A stretch of 64,000 nt of DNA. It comes from Pseudomonas gozinkensis. Lineage in GTDB: Bacteria; Pseudomonadota; Gammaproteobacteria; Pseudomonadales; Pseudomonadaceae. The stretch spans positions 2,196,501 to 2,260,500 of the forward strand of contig NZ_CP062253.1 in the NCBI RefSeq assembly GCF_014863585.1, given 5' to 3'. Shown here piece after piece: positions 7,395 through 16,113 of this stretch. How positions within the stretch are numbered: the stretch's first letter is position 1; the number at the start of each line of letters is the position of its first letter. The position numbers and the translations under genes were made by a program. The notes below the pieces were generated by a model. That model had not been told where the DNA came from. It searched no databases and worked only from the letters and a program-made list of their open reading frames with translations.

Positions 7395-8945
7395 TCAGTG
7401 AGACTCCCCGGCCTTCAGTCCGGCGGGCAATTTCTTGGTCAGCAAAATCGCCAACATGCTGACCCCCAGCGCAATCCCGACAAAATGAAACGCGTCGTTG
7501 TAGGCCATGATCAGCGCCTGCTGATGGACAATTTCGCTCAGCTTGCCCAGTGCCGCCGTGTCACTGCCGAAACGATCGGTCATCGACGCCAGACGTTCGG
7601 CCACCTGCGGATTGGTCGGCACCACCGCTTCGCGCAGGTAATCGAAGTAGGTCTTGGTGCGCGCATCCAGCAGCGTCGCGAGCAGGGCGATGCCGATGGC
7701 GCCGCCGAGGTTGCGCAAAATATTGAACAGACTCGACGCAGAGCCCGCGTCCTGCGGCAGGATGTACGCGGTGGCGATCAGCGAAATGGTCACCATGATC
7801 AGCGGCTGACCCAGCGCCCGGATGATCTGGATCTGATTGAACTGCGGCCCGGCAAAGTCCGGGTTGAGCACCCCGGATGAAAAACTGGCCAGCCCGAACA
7901 GCCCGAAACCAATCGTGCACAGCCATTTCGGCGAGACGAATTTCATCAGCTTCGGCACCAGCGGAATCAGAAACAGCTGCGGCACGCCCATCCACATGAT
8001 CACTTCGCCGATCTGCAGGGCGTTGTAGTTCTGGATCTGCGCCAGGTACAGCGGCAGCAGATAGATCGAGCCATACAGCCCGACGCCCATGCCGAGGCTG
8101 GAAATGCTCGACAGGCCGAAGTTGCGGTTGCGCAGGATCCCGAGGTTGATCAGTGGATTGGGCTTGGAAATCTGCACGATCACAAAGGTGATCAAACTCA
8201 ACAGGGCGATGCTGCCCAGCGTCACGATCAGGCTCGATTCCAGCCAGTCCTTGCGATGACCTTCTTCAAGAAAAACCTGCAGGCAACCGAGTCCGACGCC
8301 CAGCGTGAGAATGCCGGTGTAGTCGGTGCTTTTCAGCAGCTCCCAATGCGCTTCTTTCTTCTCCAGGCCGTACATCAGCCCGGCGATCATGATCAGTCCC
8401 GGCGGGATGTTGATATAGAAGATGTATTCCCAGCCCCAGTTCTCCGTGAGCCAGCCACCGAGGGTCGGGCCGATGGACGGGGCGAAGGTGGCGGTCATGG
8501 CAAACATCGCCATGCCTTTGGCACGGTGGTGTTCGGGGAGTTTGATCAGGGTCAGGGTGAAGGCCAGCGGGATCAGCGCGCCGCCGGTGAAGCCCTGCAT
8601 GGCGCGAAAGACGATCATGCTCTCCAGGCTCCAGGCCATCGAGCAGAGCAACGAAGAAATCAGAAACCCCAGCGATACCCACACAGCCAGCCGCCGTGCA
8701 GAAAGCAGCTGAACCAGCCAGGCGGTCAGCGGGATCATGATGATTTCCGCCACCAGATAAGAGGTGGAAATCCACGAGCCTTCTTCCAGGGTCGCCGACA
8801 GGGCGCCCTGAATATCCTTGAGCGAGGAGTTGGTGATCTGGATGTCGAGCACCGCCATGAAAGCGCCGAGCATCACGCTCATCACCGCGATCCAGTCCCG
8901 CCGGGTCGGCTCGCCGACCGGGCGGATCAGTGAATCACCGGCCAT
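7395..8945 (-). CDS. emrB: EmrB-type drug efflux transporter, MFS DHA2 family
   Basis: This 516-residue inner-membrane protein is a 14-segment major facilitator of the DHA2 (EmrB/QacA) family, which exports drugs and other small hydrophobic molecules using protons. The diagnostic motif around LDIQITNSSLKDI is at residues 35-47 and the antiporter motif C-like GWLTENWGWEYIFYINIPPG at about 162-181. Two extra central segments separate the halves. Its start overlaps the end of the adaptor gene emrA by 11 bases, so the two are co-transcribed and should form one pump with an outer-membrane channel encoded elsewhere. The substrate is unknown. Confidence 0.92.
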   Translation of the reverse strand: MAGDSLIRPVGEPTRRDWIAVMSVMLGAFMAVLDIQITNSSLKDIQGALSATLEEGSWISTSYLVAEIIMIPLTAWLVQLLSARRLAVWVSLGFLISSLLCSMAWSLESMIVFRAMQGFTGGALIPLAFTLTLIKLPEHHRAKGMAMFAMTATFAPSIGPTLGGWLTENWGWEYIFYINIPPGLIMIAGLMYGLEKKEAHWELLKSTDYTGILTLGVGLGCLQVFLEEGHRKDWLESSLIVTLGSIALLSLITFVIVQISKPNPLINLGILRNRNFGLSSISSLGMGVGLYGSIYLLPLYLAQIQNYNALQIGEVIMWMGVPQLFLIPLVPKLMKFVSPKWLCTIGFGLFGLASFSSGVLNPDFAGPQFNQIQIIRALGQPLIMVTISLIATAYILPQDAGSASSLFNILRNLGGAIGIALLATLLDARTKTYFDYLREAVVPTNPQVAERLASMTDRFGSDTAALGKLSEIVHQQALIMAYNDAFHFVGIALGVSMLAILLTKKLPAGLKAGESH

Positions 8946-9984
8946 TGTCAGGGGCGTCTTTGATATTCACGGTGGCGGTGACGGACATGCCCGGACGGAT
9001 CTTGCCGTGCAGAGGGTTATCGGCTTTGAAGGTCAGTTTGACCGGAATCCGCTGCACGACCTTGGTGAAGTTGCCGGTGGCGTTGTCCGGCGGCAACAGG
9101 CTGAACTGCGCGCCAGAGGCGGCGAACAGGCTGTCCACTCGTGCTTCGATCGGCGTATCGCCGTAGGCGTCGAAAAGCAGTTCGGCCTTCTGGCCCGGCT
9201 GCATGTGGCCGATCTGGGTTTCCTTGAAGTTGGCTTGCACCCAGATGTCTTCGTCCGGAACGATCGACAAAAGATAGGCGCCAGCCTGTACCACTTGACC
9301 ATTACGGGCGGCGCGCTGGCCGATCAGACCGCTGATCGGCGCGTGGATTTCGCTGCGGGTCAGGTTCAGTTCGGCCTGGGCGAGGTCGGCGCGGGCGTTG
9401 GCAATCTGTGCGTCGAGGCGTTTGATCTCGGCGGTCAGCGCGTTGACCTGCTGGCGCTGGCTTTGCGCATCGGCCTGGGCCTTGGCCACTTGCGAGCGGG
9501 CGATGTGGGCGTCGGCGGAGAGGGTAGTGACGCGCTCCTCGGAGACGTAGCCGGGTTTGCGCAGGGTTTCTGCCCTCGACAAATCCACCTGCGAGCGGCC
9601 GAGTGTGGCCTGGGTGGTGGCTACTTGCGCGTCGCTGGCGGCGATGAGGCTGGCTTGCTGGGTCAGTTTGCTCTGGGCTTGCAGGCGCTCGGCCTCGCGG
9701 GTGGCCAGAGCGGCGTTGGCGCGATCCACGGCGAGGCGGAAGTCATCGCCTTCGAGACGGATCAGCAACTGGCCTTTTTCCACGTGCTGGTTGTCCTGCA
9801 CCAGTACTTCGTCGATACGCGCGCTCAACTGGCTCGACACGCGGGTGATTTCACCCTGGACATAGGCGTTGTCGGTGCTTTCATAAAAGCGTCCCTTGAA
9901 AAACCAATGGGCGAAAAAGCCCCCGGCAATCAGCAGGACGAGCAGCAGGAAAATGAACAGGCGACGCTTGAGTTGGGCAGGCAT
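8935..9984 (-). CDS. emrA: EmrA/HlyD-type membrane fusion protein
   Basis: The 349-residue periplasmic adaptor links the inner-membrane pump EmrB to an outer-membrane channel. It has one N-terminal membrane anchor (residues 8-28, LFIFLLLVLLIAGGFFAHWFF), the split lipoyl domain (YVQGEITRVSSQLSARI near 43 and ISGLIGQRAARNGQVVQAG near 218), a long alpha-helical hairpin (about residues 85-200, rich in Ala and Gln) and a beta-barrel domain. The ATG at 9984 is preferred to a TTG two codons earlier. It is first in a two-gene operon and divergent from gltX. No regulator gene accompanies it. Confidence 0.92.
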   Translation of the reverse strand: MPAQLKRRLFIFLLLVLLIAGGFFAHWFFKGRFYESTDNAYVQGEITRVSSQLSARIDEVLVQDNQHVEKGQLLIRLEGDDFRLAVDRANAALATREAERLQAQSKLTQQASLIAASDAQVATTQATLGRSQVDLSRAETLRKPGYVSEERVTTLSADAHIARSQVAKAQADAQSQRQQVNALTAEIKRLDAQIANARADLAQAELNLTRSEIHAPISGLIGQRAARNGQVVQAGAYLLSIVPDEDIWVQANFKETQIGHMQPGQKAELLFDAYGDTPIEARVDSLFAASGAQFSLLPPDNATGNFTKVVQRIPVKLTFKADNPLHGKIRPGMSVTATVNIKDAPDNGR

Positions 9985-10214
9985 GGGCAAACTGTAGTCG
10001 AGGAATTGTAAGGAAAGTTATCAGCAGGCGAATCTGGCATACAGCCGATGAACGGTAAATGCCGTCTGTTGATATTCGGCCATTCATCACGGCCAACGGG
10101 CGTTCCAGACGCAACCTTGGCTTAAATGCCCTGCCCGCTGGAGCGGGGCGGGTGTCGCCTGTTACCATTCGCCGCTTGATCGTTCTTTGCTTTTCATTCT
10201 TTTCGAGACATGCC

Positions 10215-11696
10215 ATGACCACCGTCCGCACTCGCATCGCGCCATCGCCTACCGGGGATCCCCACGTAGGTACCGCTTACATCGCACTGTTCAACTACTG
10301 CTTTGCCAAGCAGCACGGCGGTGAGTTCATCCTGCGGATCGAAGACACCGATCAGTTGCGTTCGACCCGCGAGTCCGAACAGCAGATCTTCGACGCCCTG
10401 CGCTGGCTGGGTATCGACTGGAGCGAAGGCCCGGACGTCGGCGGCCCGCACGGCCCGTACCGTCAAAGCGAGCGCGGCGATATCTACCAGAAGTACTGCC
10501 AGCAACTGGTCGACATGGGCCACGCCTTCCCGTGCTTCTGCACCGCTGAAGAGCTGGACCAGATGCGCGCCGAGCAAATGGCTCGCGGCGAAACTCCGCG
10601 TTACGACGGCCGTGCGCTGCTGCTGTCCAAGGAAGAAGTCGCCCGTCGTCTGGCTGCTGGCGAGCCGCACGTGATCCGCATGAAAGTGCCGAGCGAAGGC
10701 GTGTGCGTGGTCCCGGACATGCTGCGTGGCGATGTCGAGATCCCTTGGGATCGCATGGACATGCAAGTGCTGATGAAGACCGACGGCCTGCCGACGTACT
10801 TCCTGGCCAACGTGGTCGACGATCACCTGATGGGCATCACTCACGTTCTGCGTGGCGAAGAATGGCTGCCGTCGGCGCCGAAACTGATCCTGCTTTACGA
10901 GTACTTCGGCTGGGAACAGCCGGAGCTGTGTTACATGCCGCTGCTGCGTAACCCGGACAAGAGCAAGCTGTCCAAGCGCAAGAACCCGACTTCGGTGACA
11001 TTCTACGAGCGCATGGGCTTCATGCCTGAGGCGATGCTCAACTACCTGGGCCGCATGGGCTGGTCGATGCCGGACGAGCGCGAGAAGTTCTCGCTGCAGG
11101 AAATGGTCGACAACTTCGACCTCAAGCGTGTGTCGCTGGGTGGTCCGATTTTCGATATCGAGAAACTGTCGTGGCTCAACGGCCAGTGGCTGCGTGATCT
11201 GCCGGTGGAAGAGTTTGCCGCGCGGGTACAGAAGTGGGCGTTCAATTCCGAATACATGATGAAGATCGCACCGCACGTTCAGGGCCGTGTCGAAACCTTC
11301 AGCCAGGTTGCACCGCTGGCCGGGTTCTTCTTCGCCGGTGGCGTGAACCCGGATGCCAAGCTGTTCGAGTCGAAGAAGCTCTCGGGTGATCAGGTTCGTC
11401 AACTGATGCAGTTGATCCTGTGGAAACTGGAAAGCCTGCGTCAGTGGGAGAAGGACAGCATCACCGCGACGATTCAGGCGGTGGTTGAATCCCTCGAGCT
11501 GAAGTTGCGTGACGCGATGCCGCTGATGTTTGCTGCAATCACAGGGCAGGCGAGTTCGGTGTCGGTGCTCGATGCGATGGAAATCCTCGGGCCGGACCTG
11601 ACCCGTTTCCGTCTGCGCCAGGCGATTGACCTGCTGGGCGGCGTTTCGAAGAAAGAAAACAAAGAGTGGGAAAAGCTGTTGGGCGCCATCGCCTGA
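10215..11696 (+). CDS. gltX: Glutamyl-tRNA synthetase
   Basis: GltX (493 residues) charges tRNA-Glu in the cytosol. The class I signature motifs are present: the HIGH-type sequence [13 protein letters not shown] at residues 10-22 and the KMSKS-type KLSKRKNP near 252-259. The C-terminal half is the all-helical anticodon-binding domain. The start at 10215 ([12 protein letters not shown]) opens the conserved domain; an upstream in-frame start would add 52 residues without homology. It lies just before an operon with two tRNA-Glu genes, its own substrate, but a terminator and a strong tRNA promoter separate them. Confidence 0.98.
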   Translation: MTTVRTRIAPSPTGDPHVGTAYIALFNYCFAKQHGGEFILRIEDTDQLRSTRESEQQIFDALRWLGIDWSEGPDVGGPHGPYRQSERGDIYQKYCQQLVDMGHAFPCFCTAEELDQMRAEQMARGETPRYDGRALLLSKEEVARRLAAGEPHVIRMKVPSEGVCVVPDMLRGDVEIPWDRMDMQVLMKTDGLPTYFLANVVDDHLMGITHVLRGEEWLPSAPKLILLYEYFGWEQPELCYMPLLRNPDKSKLSKRKNPTSVTFYERMGFMPEAMLNYLGRMGWSMPDEREKFSLQEMVDNFDLKRVSLGGPIFDIEKLSWLNGQWLRDLPVEEFAARVQKWAFNSEYMMKIAPHVQGRVETFSQVAPLAGFFFAGGVNPDAKLFESKKLSGDQVRQLMQLILWKLESLRQWEKDSITATIQAVVESLELKLRDAMPLMFAAITGQASSVSVLDAMEILGPDLTRFRLRQAIDLLGGVSKKENKEWEKLLGAIA

Positions 11697-11714
11697 TTGC
11701 GTTTGACTCTGCAG

Positions 11715-11760
11715 GACGCACCGAAGGTCAGGATCTTTTGATCCCGTCCTTCGGCGTTTT
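11715..11760 (+). terminator. Terminator of gltX
   Basis: CCGAAGG (11721-11727) pairs with CCTTCGG (11748-11754), and inside it GGATC (11731-11735) pairs with GATCC (11740-11744). TTTT follows. Confidence 0.75.
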
Positions 11761-11837
11761 CCCCCGAATTTACGGGGGGAGGGCGGTAAGTGATTGTTAT
11801 GCCGACAAAAAATTTTGAATTTTTTCAAAAAATAAGT

Positions 11838-11866
11838 TTGACAGCCTTTCGATACGCCCTTAAGAT
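11838..11866 (+). promoter_or_regulatory. Sigma-70 promoter of the tRNA Ala-Glu operon
   Basis: TTGACA (11838-11843) and TAAGAT (11861-11866) are 17 bases apart. The GC-rich bases that follow (CGCCCCGTCC) are the kind of discriminator seen at stable-RNA promoters under stringent control. The first tRNA begins 33 bases after the -10 box. Confidence 0.85.
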
Positions 11867-11899
11867 TCGCCCCGTCCTCAGCGATGACATCAACGATGA

Positions 11900-11975
<76 letters not shown>

Positions 11976-11982
11976 ATTTACA

Positions 11983-12034
11983 CTTCGAAGCCTGGCCACA
12001 CCGGCTTCGAAGCGATCAACACTCAGCGTTGATC
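11983..12034 (+). other. Structured spacer between tRNA-Ala and tRNA-Glu, copy 1
   Basis: Two adjacent hairpins fill the spacer: a 10-bp stem (11983-11992 with 12003-12012) with loop TGGCCACACC, and a 7-bp stem (12014-12020 with 12028-12034) with loop ACTCAGC. The same two hairpins occur in copy 2 with compensating base changes. Confidence 0.75.
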
Positions 12035-12054
12035 AGTTGTATAGAAGGGTTTGC

Positions 12055-12130
12055 GTCCCCTTCGTCTAGTGGCCTAGGACACCGCCCTTTCACGGCGGTA
12101 ACAGGGGTTCGAGTCCCCTAGGGGACGCCA
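12055..12130 (+). tRNA. tRNA-Glu (anticodon TTC), copy 1
   Basis: The 76-base cloverleaf starts GTCCCCTTCGTCTAG, carries TTC in the loop CTTTCAC and ends GGGGACGCCA with CCA encoded. Second gene of the operon. Confidence 0.97.
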
Positions 12131-12183
12131 GTTTTACAGAAGTGATGTTGCAAAACGTCGCTCCGCCGAGAGGCGAAAAATCC

Positions 12184-12259
12184 GGGGCTATAGCTCAGCT
12201 GGGAGAGCGCCTGCATGGCATGCAGGAGGTCAGCGGTTCGATCCCGCTTAGCTCCACCA
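12184..12259 (+). tRNA. tRNA-Ala (anticodon GGC), copy 2
   Basis: Complete cloverleaf with the G3-U70 pair and CCA. It differs from copy 1 in the anticodon stem and the T stem by base pairs that keep pairing. Third gene of the operon. Confidence 0.97.
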
Positions 12260-12266
12260 ATTTACA

Positions 12267-12318
12267 GTTCAAGGTCTGGCCACACCGGCCTTGAATCGAT
12301 CAGTACTCAGCGCTGATC
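12267..12318 (+). other. Structured spacer between tRNA-Ala and tRNA-Glu, copy 2
   Basis: Equivalent of the copy 1 spacer. The first stem is 12267-12276 with 12287-12296 (same loop TGGCCACACC) and the second is 12298-12304 with 12312-12318 (same loop ACTCAGC). Stem bases differ from copy 1 in matched pairs while loops are unchanged. Confidence 0.75.
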
Positions 12319-12337
12319 AGTTGTATAGAAGGTTTGT

Positions 12338-12413
12338 GTCCCCTTCGTCTAGTGGCCTAGGACACCGCCCTTTCACGGCGGTAACAGGGGTTCGAGTCCC
12401 CTAGGGGACGCCA
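12338..12413 (+). tRNA. tRNA-Glu (anticodon TTC), copy 2
   Basis: Identical in sequence to the first tRNA-Glu, with CCA encoded. Last gene of the four-tRNA operon. Confidence 0.97.
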
Positions 12414-12419
12414 CGATTA

Positions 12420-12470
12420 CCCGCTCTGCGGGATTTTATAAGGGTCATTCAATTATTGAATGGCCCTTTT
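12420..12470 (+). terminator. Terminators of the tRNA Ala-Glu operon
   Basis: A short hairpin CCCGC-TCT-GCGGG (12420-12432) followed by ATTTT is itself followed by a second, stronger stem (12442-12453 with 12455-12466) and TTTT at 12467-12470. Confidence 0.75.
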
Positions 12471-12548
12471 GTTTGTCTGGCGTTTGGCCAAATCCTCTTT
12501 TTCCTTAACACTGTGCTTCAGACCAGCGGTCACGCTTGTGACTTGCGG

Positions 12549-12571
12549 AATATTATTATGAGAATAATATT
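12549..12571 (+). promoter_or_regulatory. Inverted-repeat operator of the TetR gene
   Basis: AATATTATT and AATAATATT form a perfect 9-bp inverted repeat around ATGAG, 26 bases before the regulator ATG. A further AATATT half lies at 12580-12585. This is the usual place for autoregulation by a TetR protein. Confidence 0.6.
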
Positions 12572-12596
12572 GCTATCGTAATATTCGGAGGCGACG

Positions 12597-13136
12597 ATGA
12601 ACGACAAGAAAGCTCAAACCCGCGAACGCATTCTCAAGGCCGCCAGTGCTGCACTGATCCAGCGTGGCCCGGCTGAACCGAGCGTGGGCGAAGTGATGGG
12701 TGCGGCCGGCCTGACCGTCGGTGGTTTCTACGCACACTTCGAAAGCAAGGACGCGATGATGCTTGAGGCGTTCAAGCAATTGCTCGGTCGCCGTCGCGAC
12801 CTGATTGCCGACATGGACAGCGAGCTGACCGGCGAAGAGCGCCGCGCCCTGGTGGCTGCGTTCTACCTGTCGCGCAAGCATCGCGATTCCAGTGATTCGG
12901 CCTGCCCGATTCCGGCCTCCATCGGCGAGTTGGGCCGTCTGCCGGAGGCGTTCCGGATCGCGTTGAACGAGCATCTGGAATTAATGATTGCGCAGTTGGC
13001 CGCAGCGCCGGAAGACACCGACAAAGCACTGGCCGATGTGGCCCTGATGGTGGGTGGTCTGGCGCTCGCAAGGGCGTTGGGCCCTGGGGATTTATCCGAT
13101 CGATTGCTGCGCGCTGCCAAGTCGGCGGTGCGTTGA
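12597..13136 (+). CDS. TetR-family transcriptional regulator
   Basis: The 179-residue protein has the TetR DNA-binding domain at residues 5-55 (TRERILKAASAALIQRGPAEPSVGEVMGAAGLTVGGFYAHFESKDAM is the region, with the helix-turn-helix near 27-47). The rest is a helical ligand-binding and dimer domain containing ACPIPASIGELGRLP. The start at 12597 follows GGAGGCG. It precedes an alpha/beta hydrolase gene by 30 bases with no terminator, so it probably controls itself and that gene through the inverted repeat at 12549-12571. The ligand is unknown. Confidence 0.9.
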   Translation: MNDKKAQTRERILKAASAALIQRGPAEPSVGEVMGAAGLTVGGFYAHFESKDAMMLEAFKQLLGRRRDLIADMDSELTGEERRALVAAFYLSRKHRDSSDSACPIPASIGELGRLPEAFRIALNEHLELMIAQLAAAPEDTDKALADVALMVGGLALARALGPGDLSDRLLRAAKSAVR

Positions 13137-13166
13137 CCTGAAGGCTACAAGCCCGGGGAGAGAGCG

Positions 13167-14000
13167 ATGAGCACGTTGAAGTGGGTTCGCGGCGTTAATG
13201 GCACCTTGGGCTGGTTCGCACCGAAACTGGTGGCGAGCAAAATGCGGTTGGCGTTCATGACGCCGCGCGCGAATACACCGCGGGACTGGGAATTGCCGCT
13301 GCTGGCGAAATCAGAACGCATTACCCTGCGTTTTGGTCTCTCGGCCCTGCGTTGGGGGCAAGGTCCGACGGTTTTGCTGATGCACGGTTGGGAAGGGCGA
13401 CCCACCCAGTTTGCCGCGTTGATTACTGCACTGGTCGACGCGGGTTACACCGTTGTAGCGCTTGATGGTCCCGCCCACGGACGCTCGCCGGGGCGCGAAG
13501 CCAACGTGGTGCTGTTCGCCCGGGCGATGCTTGAAGCCGCTGCCGAATTGCCGCCGTTGCAAGCGGTCATCGGTCACTCCATGGGCGGCGCCAGCGCCAT
13601 GCTCGCGGTGCAATTGGGCTTGCGCACCGAAACCCTGGTCAGCATTGCCGCTCCGGCGCGGATTCTTGGTGTGTTGCGCGGATTTGCCCGTTACGTCGGC
13701 ATGCCGCCCAGAGCGCGTTCGGCGTTCATTCGGCAAGTCGAACAGGACGTCGGTATGCGCGCCGCCACCCTTGATGTCGCCCACTATCAACTGGATATGC
13801 CGGGCCTGATCGTGCATGCCGAGGACGACACCTTTGTCCCGGTCAAGGAATCCCAACTGATCCACGAATCCTGGTTCGACAGCCGACTGCTGCGCCTGGA
13901 AGCCGGCGGCCATCAGCGCGTACTGGCCGACCCTCGGGTGATTGATGGCGTGTTATCACTGCTGGCCGGGCGCAGCCTTCAGGCGCGGCAATCGGCGTAG
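13167..14000 (+). CDS. Alpha/beta hydrolase
   Basis: This 277-residue cytosolic protein has the alpha/beta hydrolase fold. The oxyanion-region motif LMHGWEG is near residue 71, the nucleophile elbow GHSMGGASA near 136-144 (catalytic Ser at about 138), the acid probably in HAEDDTFVP near 220, and the catalytic His in GGHQRVL near 249. The substrate is not known; esters or thioesters are typical. It follows the TetR gene closely and is probably in its operon. Its N-terminal 45 residues, before the core, are positively charged and partly hydrophobic but are not a clear signal peptide. Confidence 0.85.
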   Translation: MSTLKWVRGVNGTLGWFAPKLVASKMRLAFMTPRANTPRDWELPLLAKSERITLRFGLSALRWGQGPTVLLMHGWEGRPTQFAALITALVDAGYTVVALDGPAHGRSPGREANVVLFARAMLEAAAELPPLQAVIGHSMGGASAMLAVQLGLRTETLVSIAAPARILGVLRGFARYVGMPPRARSAFIRQVEQDVGMRAATLDVAHYQLDMPGLIVHAEDDTFVPVKESQLIHESWFDSRLLRLEAGGHQRVLADPRVIDGVLSLLAGRSLQARQSA

Positions 14001-14047
14001 TCATCCGTTACACTGCCCCGGTTGAATCATTTGACCGGGAGTAGGGC

Positions 14048-14509
14048 ATGGGCTGGGATCGGGCAACGCCGTTTACCATTGATCTGCAAGTGGGCGCCGA
14101 GGACATAGACGGGCTGGGCCACGCCAACAACGCGGTCTACGTGACCTGGCTCGAACGTTGCGCCTGGCGCCATTCGCAGCGCCTGGGTCTGGATCTGGTG
14201 GAGTACCGACGTCTGGATCGGGCAATGGCTGTTGTGCGGCACGAAATCGACTATCTGGCCGCCGCCTACGAAGGCGATGAACTGCAACTGGCGACGTGGA
14301 TCGTCGATTGGGATCAGCGCCTGAAAATGACCCGTCACTTCCAGCTGATTCGCCCCAGCGACAACGCCACGCTGCTGCGCGCGCAGACCACCTTCGTCTG
14401 CATCGAACTGTCCACCGGCAAGCCCAAGCGCATGCCTGCCGAGTTCATCGAAGGCTACGGTCCGGCCATACAGACGGCGGACATGGGTTTAACCCGCGAA
14501 ACCCAGTAA
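14048..14509 (+). CDS. Acyl-CoA thioesterase, hotdog fold (4HBT/YbgC type)
   Basis: The 153-residue product is a single hotdog domain related to 4-hydroxybenzoyl-CoA thioesterase and YbgC. The active-site signature is [13 protein letters not shown] at residues 24-36, with the conserved Asp-type position in [10 protein letters not shown]. The remaining strands match the family ([33 protein letters not shown]). It is predicted to hydrolyse short or aromatic acyl-CoA esters in the cytosol; the true substrate is unknown. The start follows GGGAGTAGGGC. It lies 47 bases after the hydrolase gene and 35 bases before dusC, so the four genes may be read together. Confidence 0.85.
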   Translation: MGWDRATPFTIDLQVGAEDIDGLGHANNAVYVTWLERCAWRHSQRLGLDLVEYRRLDRAMAVVRHEIDYLAAAYEGDELQLATWIVDWDQRLKMTRHFQLIRPSDNATLLRAQTTFVCIELSTGKPKRMPAEFIEGYGPAIQTADMGLTRETQ

Positions 14510-14544
14510 ACTGCCGCACGTTTTTCCTTGAGTGTGTGTTTCCC

Positions 14545-15504
14545 ATGCAAATTGCTCTGGCGCCGATGGAAGGGTTGGTCGACGACATCCTGCGCGATGT
14601 CCTGACCCGTGTCGGCGGTATTGACTGGTGCGTGACCGAGTTCATCCGGGTCAACGACCAGTTGCTGACCCCGGCCTATTTCCACAAGTTCGGCCCCGAA
14701 CTGCTCAACGGTGCGCGCACGGCTTCCGGTGTGCCATTGCGTGTGCAATTGCTGGGTTCCGATCCGGTGTGCCTGGCGGAAAACGCGGCGCTGGCCTGCG
14801 AGCTGGGTTCTGAAGTGATCGACTTGAACTTCGGATGCCCGGCCAAGACCGTCAACAAGTCCCGTGGCGGCGCGGTACTGCTCAAGGAGCCGGAGCTGCT
14901 CAACCAGATCGTCGAGCACGTGCGTCGCGCCGTTCCTGCACACATTCCCGTCACCGCCAAGATGCGCCTGGGTTTCGACAGCCCGGACGGCTCGCTGGTG
15001 TGCGCCACCGCGCTGGCCGAGGGCGGTGCCGAGCACATCGTGGTTCACGCCCGGACCAAGGTCGACGGTTACAAGCCGCCGGCCCATTGGGAGTGGATCC
15101 CGCGCGTGCAGGACGTGGTCAAGGTGCCGGTGTTCGCCAACGGCGATATCTGGAGCGTCGAAGACTGGCGCCGCTGTCGGGAAATCAGCGGCGTCGAAGA
15201 CATCATGCTCGGTCGTGGTCTGGTGTCGCGTCCGGATCTGGCCAGGCAGATCGCCGCCGCCCGTGCCGGCGAGGAAGTCGTCGAGATGACGTGGGTCGAG
15301 CTGATGCCGCTGATCCAGGACTTCTGGCTGCAAGCCAAAGCGCAAATGACGCCGCGCCAATCGCCGGGCCGTTTGAAGCAGTGGCTGGCCATGTTGACCC
15401 GCAATTATCCTGAGGCCGCCGAGCTGTTTACCGTGCTGCGCCGGGAGACCGAGCCGGATCAGGTCTCGCGTTTACTGGGTTTGCCGGTCGCCGAAGCGGC
15501 CTGA
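14545..15504 (+). CDS. dusC: tRNA-dihydrouridine synthase C (U16)
   Basis: This 319-residue flavoenzyme reduces uridine to dihydrouridine in the tRNA D loop; the DusC branch acts at position 16. The TIM-barrel starts [20 protein letters not shown]; the catalytic Cys98 is in [20 protein letters not shown]-binding motifs include [16 protein letters not shown] near residue 166 and [11 protein letters not shown] near 200. The N-terminal APMEG and the W-rich loop after HARTK favour DusC over DusA or DusB. I chose the ATG at 14545 because conserved sequence starts there, although the ribosome site is weak. Length fits the family. Confidence 0.92.
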   Translation: MQIALAPMEGLVDDILRDVLTRVGGIDWCVTEFIRVNDQLLTPAYFHKFGPELLNGARTASGVPLRVQLLGSDPVCLAENAALACELGSEVIDLNFGCPAKTVNKSRGGAVLLKEPELLNQIVEHVRRAVPAHIPVTAKMRLGFDSPDGSLVCATALAEGGAEHIVVHARTKVDGYKPPAHWEWIPRVQDVVKVPVFANGDIWSVEDWRRCREISGVEDIMLGRGLVSRPDLARQIAAARAGEEVVEMTWVELMPLIQDFWLQAKAQMTPRQSPGRLKQWLAMLTRNYPEAAELFTVLRRETEPDQVSRLLGLPVAEAA

Positions 15505-15523
15505 AAAAATCTTCAAACGATCT

Positions 15524-15551
15524 CTTGAAAACATAACGCAGGTCCCTATCT
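15524..15551 (+). promoter_or_regulatory. Sigma-32 heat-shock promoter of the small heat-shock gene
   Basis: CTTGAAA (15524-15530) and CCCTATCT (15544-15551) match the sigma-32 consensus CTTGAAA and CCCCATnT with a 13-base spacer. Transcription would start near 15558, leaving a leader of about 65 bases. Confidence 0.8.
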
Positions 15552-15559
15552 AAGGGTTA

Positions 15560-15614
15560 CGCGATGCCGAATTCGGGTCGCGGAGACAAAAAACTTGCTG
15601 ATTGTTTTCAGGAG
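15560..15614 (+). promoter_or_regulatory. ROSE-like RNA thermometer
   Basis: The leader forms a stable first hairpin (15560-15564 with 15578-15582, and 15567-15569 with 15574-15576). A second hairpin pairs CTTGCTGA (15594-15601) with TCAGGAG (15608-15614), which hides the ribosome site AGGAG. The second stem has the U-U-G-C-U motif with one unpaired G opposite the ribosome site, the hallmark of ROSE elements that open on heating. ROSE-like thermometers are known for small heat-shock genes of other pseudomonads. Confidence 0.8.
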
Positions 15615-15623
15615 ATTTGAACC

Positions 15624-16067
15624 ATGAGTACTGCATTTTCCCTCGCACCACTGTTCCGTTCCTCGGTAGGCTTCGACCGTTTCAACGACCTGTTCGAAAC
15701 TGCCCTGCGCAACGAGCCAGGCAGCACCTATCCGCCTTACAACGTCGAAAAACACGGTGACGATCAATACCGCATCGTCGTGGCGGCAGCCGGTTTCCAG
15801 GAAGAAGACCTGGAGCTGCAAGTCGAGAAAGGTGTGCTGACCATCAGTGGCGGCAAACGTGATGCCAACGAAGGCGTCACTTTCCTGCACCAGGGCATCG
15901 CCCAGCGTGCATTCAAGTTGTCGTTCCGCCTGGCCGATCACATCGAGATCAAGGCCGCCGGCCTGAGCAACGGTCTGTTGAGCATCGACCTGTTGCGCGT
16001 GATCCCGGAAGAGGCGAAAGCCAAGCGCATCCCGATCAACGGGGTGCAGAAGCCGGCTCTGCAATAA
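15624..16067 (+). CDS. ibpA: Small heat-shock protein, Hsp20/IbpA family
   Basis: The 147-residue protein is an alpha-crystallin-type chaperone that holds unfolding proteins in the cytosol until DnaK and ClpB refold them. The alpha-crystallin domain covers about residues 34-128, from YPPYNVEKHGDDQYRIVV to GLLSIDLLRVIPEE, with the A-x-x-x-G-[LI]-L motif as AAGLSNGLLSI. The C-terminal I-x-I-type anchor is KRIPINGV. It stands alone under a sigma-32 promoter and a ROSE-like thermometer, so both transcription and translation should rise with heat. Confidence 0.95.
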   Translation: MSTAFSLAPLFRSSVGFDRFNDLFETALRNEPGSTYPPYNVEKHGDDQYRIVVAAAGFQEEDLELQVEKGVLTISGGKRDANEGVTFLHQGIAQRAFKLSFRLADHIEIKAAGLSNGLLSIDLLRVIPEEAKAKRIPINGVQKPALQ

Positions 16068-16082
16068 GCCGAACGATAAGAA

Positions 16083-16106
16083 GGGCGCCGAAAGGCGCCC
16101 TTTTTT
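16083..16106 (+). terminator. Terminator of ibpA
   Basis: GGGCGCC-GAAA-GGCGCCC followed by TTTTTT. It lies between convergent genes and has only AA before it, so it serves mainly the plus strand. Confidence 0.9.
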
Positions 16107-16113
16107 GTGCTCG

